Shown here: positions 59,767-64,000 of the stretch, one piece after another
How positions within the stretch are numbered: position 1 is the first letter of the stretch
How the letters are laid out: each line of letters opens with the position of its first letter
NCBI GenBank assembly: GCA_014529385.2
Contig: CM043953.1
Location: 108,196,549 to 108,260,548 of the forward strand
Reading direction: 5' to 3'
Length of the DNA stretch: 64,000 nucleotides
Origin: Adiantum capillus-veneris
Lineage: Eukaryota; Streptophyta; Polypodiopsida; Polypodiales; Pteridaceae
The notes under the pieces: generated by a model
Told to the model about the DNA's origin: nothing
Database searches by the model: none
The model's input: the letters and a program-made list of their open reading frames with translations, nothing else
Position numbers and translations under genes: made by a program

Positions 59767-60567
59767 GAGAGTATACCCCCCAGGCAACCCCCCTTCTTTC
59801 TTTGGTCGACCCCCTCTTCTATTACTTTCTGGCATTTGATTGGACCTCCTCAATCTTGGCCAATCACAGGCCTAGTGCATAACAAGGAACAAGGGTAGCC
59901 TTGGGACAAGTGTCCCCCTTTTCCCTTTGAGAGAGGACTTGATAAATGCATAAACAATTAATTTAATTAGCTAATTTATCATGGACCCCTTGGTAGGCCA
60001 ACCAATAGGCTTTAGGCACACCCTGAGGGCAACATGAGGAGGAGCTTGACAAGTGTCCTATTTGCCTTCTTTGTACCAAGATTGCCTTGTGTGAGGGTGT
60101 GTGCGTTCTCTCTCTAGCCCCTAGAATGAGGGCTCTCCCCCCCTTGAGTAGGGATCATATTGACTTTGTGGAACACCTTACCCCCCTCAAGAACATTAGT
60201 CATGGACCACCTTACCACCTTAGTCATTAAGCACCTCAAGCAACTTAGTCAGCAAGCACAACAAGCACCTCAAGCTTGGACCGGATTCCCACCTCAAGCA
60301 CAGCCCTAGCTTACCTAAGGTCAAAGGACTTTTAATCCTTTGGAGGTCTTTAATGAAGCTAACCCTAAGGTCTTTAAGCTCCATTAGCTAGCCTTGCTCT
60401 TTGACAGATCATCTCTCATTTGGACCCTTTACCATTGGCCCGTGTTGAGATAGACCCGTAAGCACATGTCTATATTCTAACCCTTGTTCTCGTCTATTCT
60501 CCACATTAAATTATCAGTTTAATATGAGAAAATCATTTGGGTTGGTTAGATATTAGATTTTATGACA
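59048..60567 (-). repeat. Element F 5' LTR
   Basis: 1520 bp on the minus strand, TGTCATAA...CATTACA. Homologous to the C LTRs. Carries a (GT)n run at 59717-59762 at the position of the C (CA)n run, and at least one ATTGG...CCAAT module (near 59839-59866). Confidence 0.85.
59717..59762. repeat. (GT)n microsatellite in element F LTR
   Basis: About 22 GT units. Confidence 0.95.
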
Positions 60568-60875
60568 TGAATACAATATAGTTTTGGTTTGTATCTATGG
60601 ACACTTTTTTATGCCACTAAAGGCACAATATGCTATAGATTGACCTATGGATGGTTAATTTTGGACCATTATTAGTAAGAAGAGGCCTTAAGTATCAATG
60701 CCTCATGCCCCAACAAATGACTCTCTTTCTCAACTTTTTTTTTAAAATTGTTATATATTTGCACCACTACTTAAAGTGTTGAATAAAGTTGTTTCTTGGA
60801 AGTGAATTTTGCTAGGAGATCACATAAGGAGTCCTCACAAAAGCCTTGAATAAGGCTAAGGGGAAATTCATGTGG

Positions 60876-61122
60876 CTCTAGGGGGGTCACCTAATAGTTA
60901 TGTGACTATCACGTGAGTGTAGCAGAAGGGGTTATTAAAAATTTTTTTTTCTCACATTTTCACATACAGAAGGATCCCATAAAATAGAATTGGCAAAACA
61001 ATTTACAGATTAAATAGGAGAAGGATGTACTTTATTTGCCACAAATTCATAGATAAGGATTATTAAAAATAGTCTTCAAATGCACGTGATATACACAATT
61101 TATACATAGTGACCCCCCTGAG
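60876..61122. mobile_element. MITE, hAT-like
   Basis: 247 bp. Left terminus CTCTAGGGGGGTCAC, and right terminus whose reverse complement is CTCAGGGGGGTCAC, an inverted repeat with one extra T. An 8-bp duplication, TCATGTGG, flanks it at 60868-60875 and 61123-61130. LINE copy 1 has the uninterrupted site ('ttcatgtgaactatc' on the minus strand). An 8-bp target duplication and CAGGG-like ends fit hAT. No coding capacity. Confidence 0.8.
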
Positions 61123-61244
61123 TCATGTGGACCATCTGAAGGTACAAGAGTTCATGGTAATATGACACGGCTTACTTGGCTGCAAACCTGAAAATTATTT
61201 TTGTTGATTTTTTTTGTGGAGACCAAGGATGCTAACTATAACAA

Positions 61245-61470
61245 GCTACTATTCACTCATCCAAAGCTTCAAGTCTTTTACACACACTAGCTATGAAATG
61301 ATATTCCATTCAGTGAGGATTGACTCCATTGGTTGGAGCACCTTCAAGCTTCATGAAGCTACTATTCACTCATCCAAAGCTTCAAGTCTTTTACAAACAC
61401 TAGCTATGAAATGATATTCCATTCAGTGAGGATTGACTCCATTGGTTGGAGCACCTTCAAGCTTCATGAA
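61245..61470. repeat. 113-bp recent tandem duplication
   Basis: 61245-61357 and 61358-61470 are nearly identical (one difference noted: 'ttacacacac' against 'ttacaaacac'). Confidence 0.95.
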
Positions 61471-62090
61471 GCCAACAAGAGGATAGAGGAAGTTTGATTG
61501 CTCACCCACAAGATAGAGGATGTAGAAACGTTTTTTGGTTAAGCTATAGGGGTCATCCAAGGAGTTACGGATGCTTAGCCCTATGAAATGGAAAATTTTG
61601 TATGTGAAGGTATCTAGATTTTGTAGTCTCATGGATCGCACTTGCAAAATAAATTTATTGGAGTGATGTATATTTTTTTCGTCTATGTTTTGTTCTGGAA
61701 GAACAGGAAACTGTTTTAAGAAAAAAACAAAATACAACGGTGCCTCACTTGAGGGGAGAGAGACATCCCAAAAAGGAGAAAACATTTACATATCGAAGCA
61801 GGCATGAGCCATTGAAATTTTGTTCTTGGAATAATACATTAGCATCTTATCCTTCGAGCTTCGCCATCTGTGGCACTTCTGAATTACATTTAGGGACAAT
61901 TCATATTGAAGACGGTTCATATTAATTCCTAAGAGATCAAGAAATCATCTTTCTCTTGTATCGATCATACGAAATAATTTTTTGTGTACAAGAGGACAAA
62001 AAAGTTCGTTTTTCAAGGTTGATCGTGAGATGTAAAAATAGCCGATTGAGGGTTATCAGACTAGACTCAAGAAAATAGTTGTATGTGACC

Positions 62091-62900
62091 TAGCCCTATG
62101 TTGTCTCCTTATAAGTAGGGACAAGACAAACCTTCTTATTATTATACAAATTCATACTTTGCTGCCTTAAAAAATAAAAGTAAACGAGTGATTAAATCAC
62201 GAGGCCTGCAAGTTAACTAAAAATGGCTAAGAGTTCCTATTTAATGTTTGAACTTGATATCCCATCATCAAGCTACAACATCCTACCAAGGGGGTTTTGC
62301 CTCCTAGATCACTAGCCTCCAGAAGGATTGTAGGAAATTTGAAATTTGAAATTGTAGCACAGTGCAAAATACATACTAGTGGTCTAACTTCAATTGTCAT
62401 TTATGTGAAATCACTAGCCTTTAGAAGGATTGTAGGAAATTTGAAATTTGAAATTGTAGCACAATGCAAAATACATACTACCCTACTTGGTCTTTTGCGC
62501 CATCACGTTGAGCTGATGGAGTCAAGCTAAACCACTAGGCTCCAAGCCTATGACGGTCTCTACGGTGGTCTTAAACATTGAAAAAAAAAAAAACAATCTC
62601 ATGTGTAGCCAAAGCACCCTCCCGACCTCCAGTCCCGCCCTTTCTCTCCTTTTACTCGGTCTAGAATCCCAAAAACCCATTAATTTTCTCTCAAGATATT
62701 CTAAAGAAATAGTGAGTTGTTGTCACCATCACCTATTTGCATGAAATTTAGCCCTTGCCATCGTCATGCCCTTTTCCTTGCCTCACTTTTCCACCCCACC
62801 TGCATTGTGCCCTTCTTCGTAGCCTCCGTATGAGACATCACAAGCGAAAGCCTCCCCCCGCTCCTTCTGCACCACTGTGGATGATCGTCCTGTGTCACGG
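62091..62900. other. Unassigned region with a local duplication
   Basis: A ~75-bp unit ('ggattgtaggaaatttgaaa') is duplicated at a 102-bp offset, 62312 and 62414. The 77-codon frame at 62297-62530 over it is repetitive and has no recognised domain. A poly-A run lies at about 62580-62594. Confidence 0.5.

Positions 62901-64000
<1,100 letters not shown>

Larger units (their letters stand above)
55909..60567 (-). mobile_element. Element F: Ty3-type, 5' part only (relative of C)
   Basis: A full 5' LTR (59048-60567) is followed on the minus strand by a primer site, gag, protease and RT, then broken at about 55909 in the RT connection segment where LINE copy 3 starts. RNase H, integrase and the 3' LTR are missing. 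The LTR start (TGTCATAAAA) and Gag start resemble element C, so they are one family. C and F keep largely complementary halves, overlapping in the LTR, the Gag N-terminus and a few residues of the RT tail. Confidence 0.85.
60605..62090 (+). mobile_element. LINE copy 2 (ORF1 region), inverted relative to copies 1 and 3
   Basis: Matches the reverse complement of 36480-37125 in pieces: 60610-60875, 61123-61160, about 61459-61640 and about 61985-62070. The gaps are insertions, including a MITE at 60876-61122. It is a degraded 5' portion; endonuclease and RT are not seen. Confidence 0.7.

Noticed and set aside
61423-61785. 120-codon minus frame
   Set aside because: Lies antisense to LINE copy 2 and its inserts and has no domain features.

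Overview
The window looks like repeat-rich nuclear DNA of a land plant. It is AT-rich, full of long CT/GA and CA/GT microsatellites, and built almost wholly from decayed and nested transposable elements. I recognise no intact cellular gene, no rRNA or tRNA gene and no CRISPR array. The mix (several Ty3 lineages including a chromodomain type, one short-LTR Ty1/copia element, L1-like LINE copies, a hAT-like MITE) fits a large-genome vascular plant. A gymnosperm or fern is my guess; the sequence alone does not settle it.

Layout. 1-4.67 kb: AT-rich DNA with nothing recognisable. 4.67-6.8 kb: two stretches resembling LTR promoters. 6806-11961: element B, a minus-strand Ty3-like element with two LTRs, a polypurine tract and a perfect 5-bp target duplication (ACTGA). 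It retains only gag and protease. To its right lie a minus-strand Ty3 RT-RNase H remnant (12.0-12.85 kb) and a plus-strand Ty3 pol remnant (13.2-15.6 kb). 16.5-17.3 kb: a tandem duplication of a repeat module seen again near 28.4, 28.55 and 30.95 kb. 18.5-21.1 kb: less AT-rich DNA with two near-identical palindromes about 700 bp apart. 22691-27924: element A, a structurally complete Ty1/copia element (229/226-bp LTRs, primer site, polypurine tract, AGTAG duplication) whose coding region is dead. 29.2-31.0 kb: a possible decayed multi-exon minus-strand gene. 33.3-37.1 kb: a minus-strand L1-like LINE, with further copies at 54.3-55.9 kb (minus) and 60.6-62.1 kb (plus).

38-43 kb holds a Ty3-like gag-protease region (D) and an LTR. 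44815-51497 is element C, a chromodomain-type Ty3 element with a 612-residue open RNase H-integrase-chromodomain frame but no protease or RT core. 51.5-53.9 kb (E) has a long coding frame ending 27 bp before a polypurine tract and an LTR; its product matches no family I know. 55.9-60.57 kb is element F, a minus-strand relative of C that keeps the gag-protease-RT part C has lost. 62-64 kb is microsatellite-rich.

The elements record successive insertions: B has a clean target duplication, a MITE with an 8-bp duplication sits in LINE copy 2, a CT-rich insert with a 7-bp duplication splits LINE copy 3, and F is fused to that copy. The most novel-looking items are the E reading frame before the LTR, the four ATTGG/CCAAT modules in the C LTR, the SR-like Gag of C/F, the short-spaced zinc knuckles of B/D, and the paired palindromes at 19.3 and 20.0 kb.
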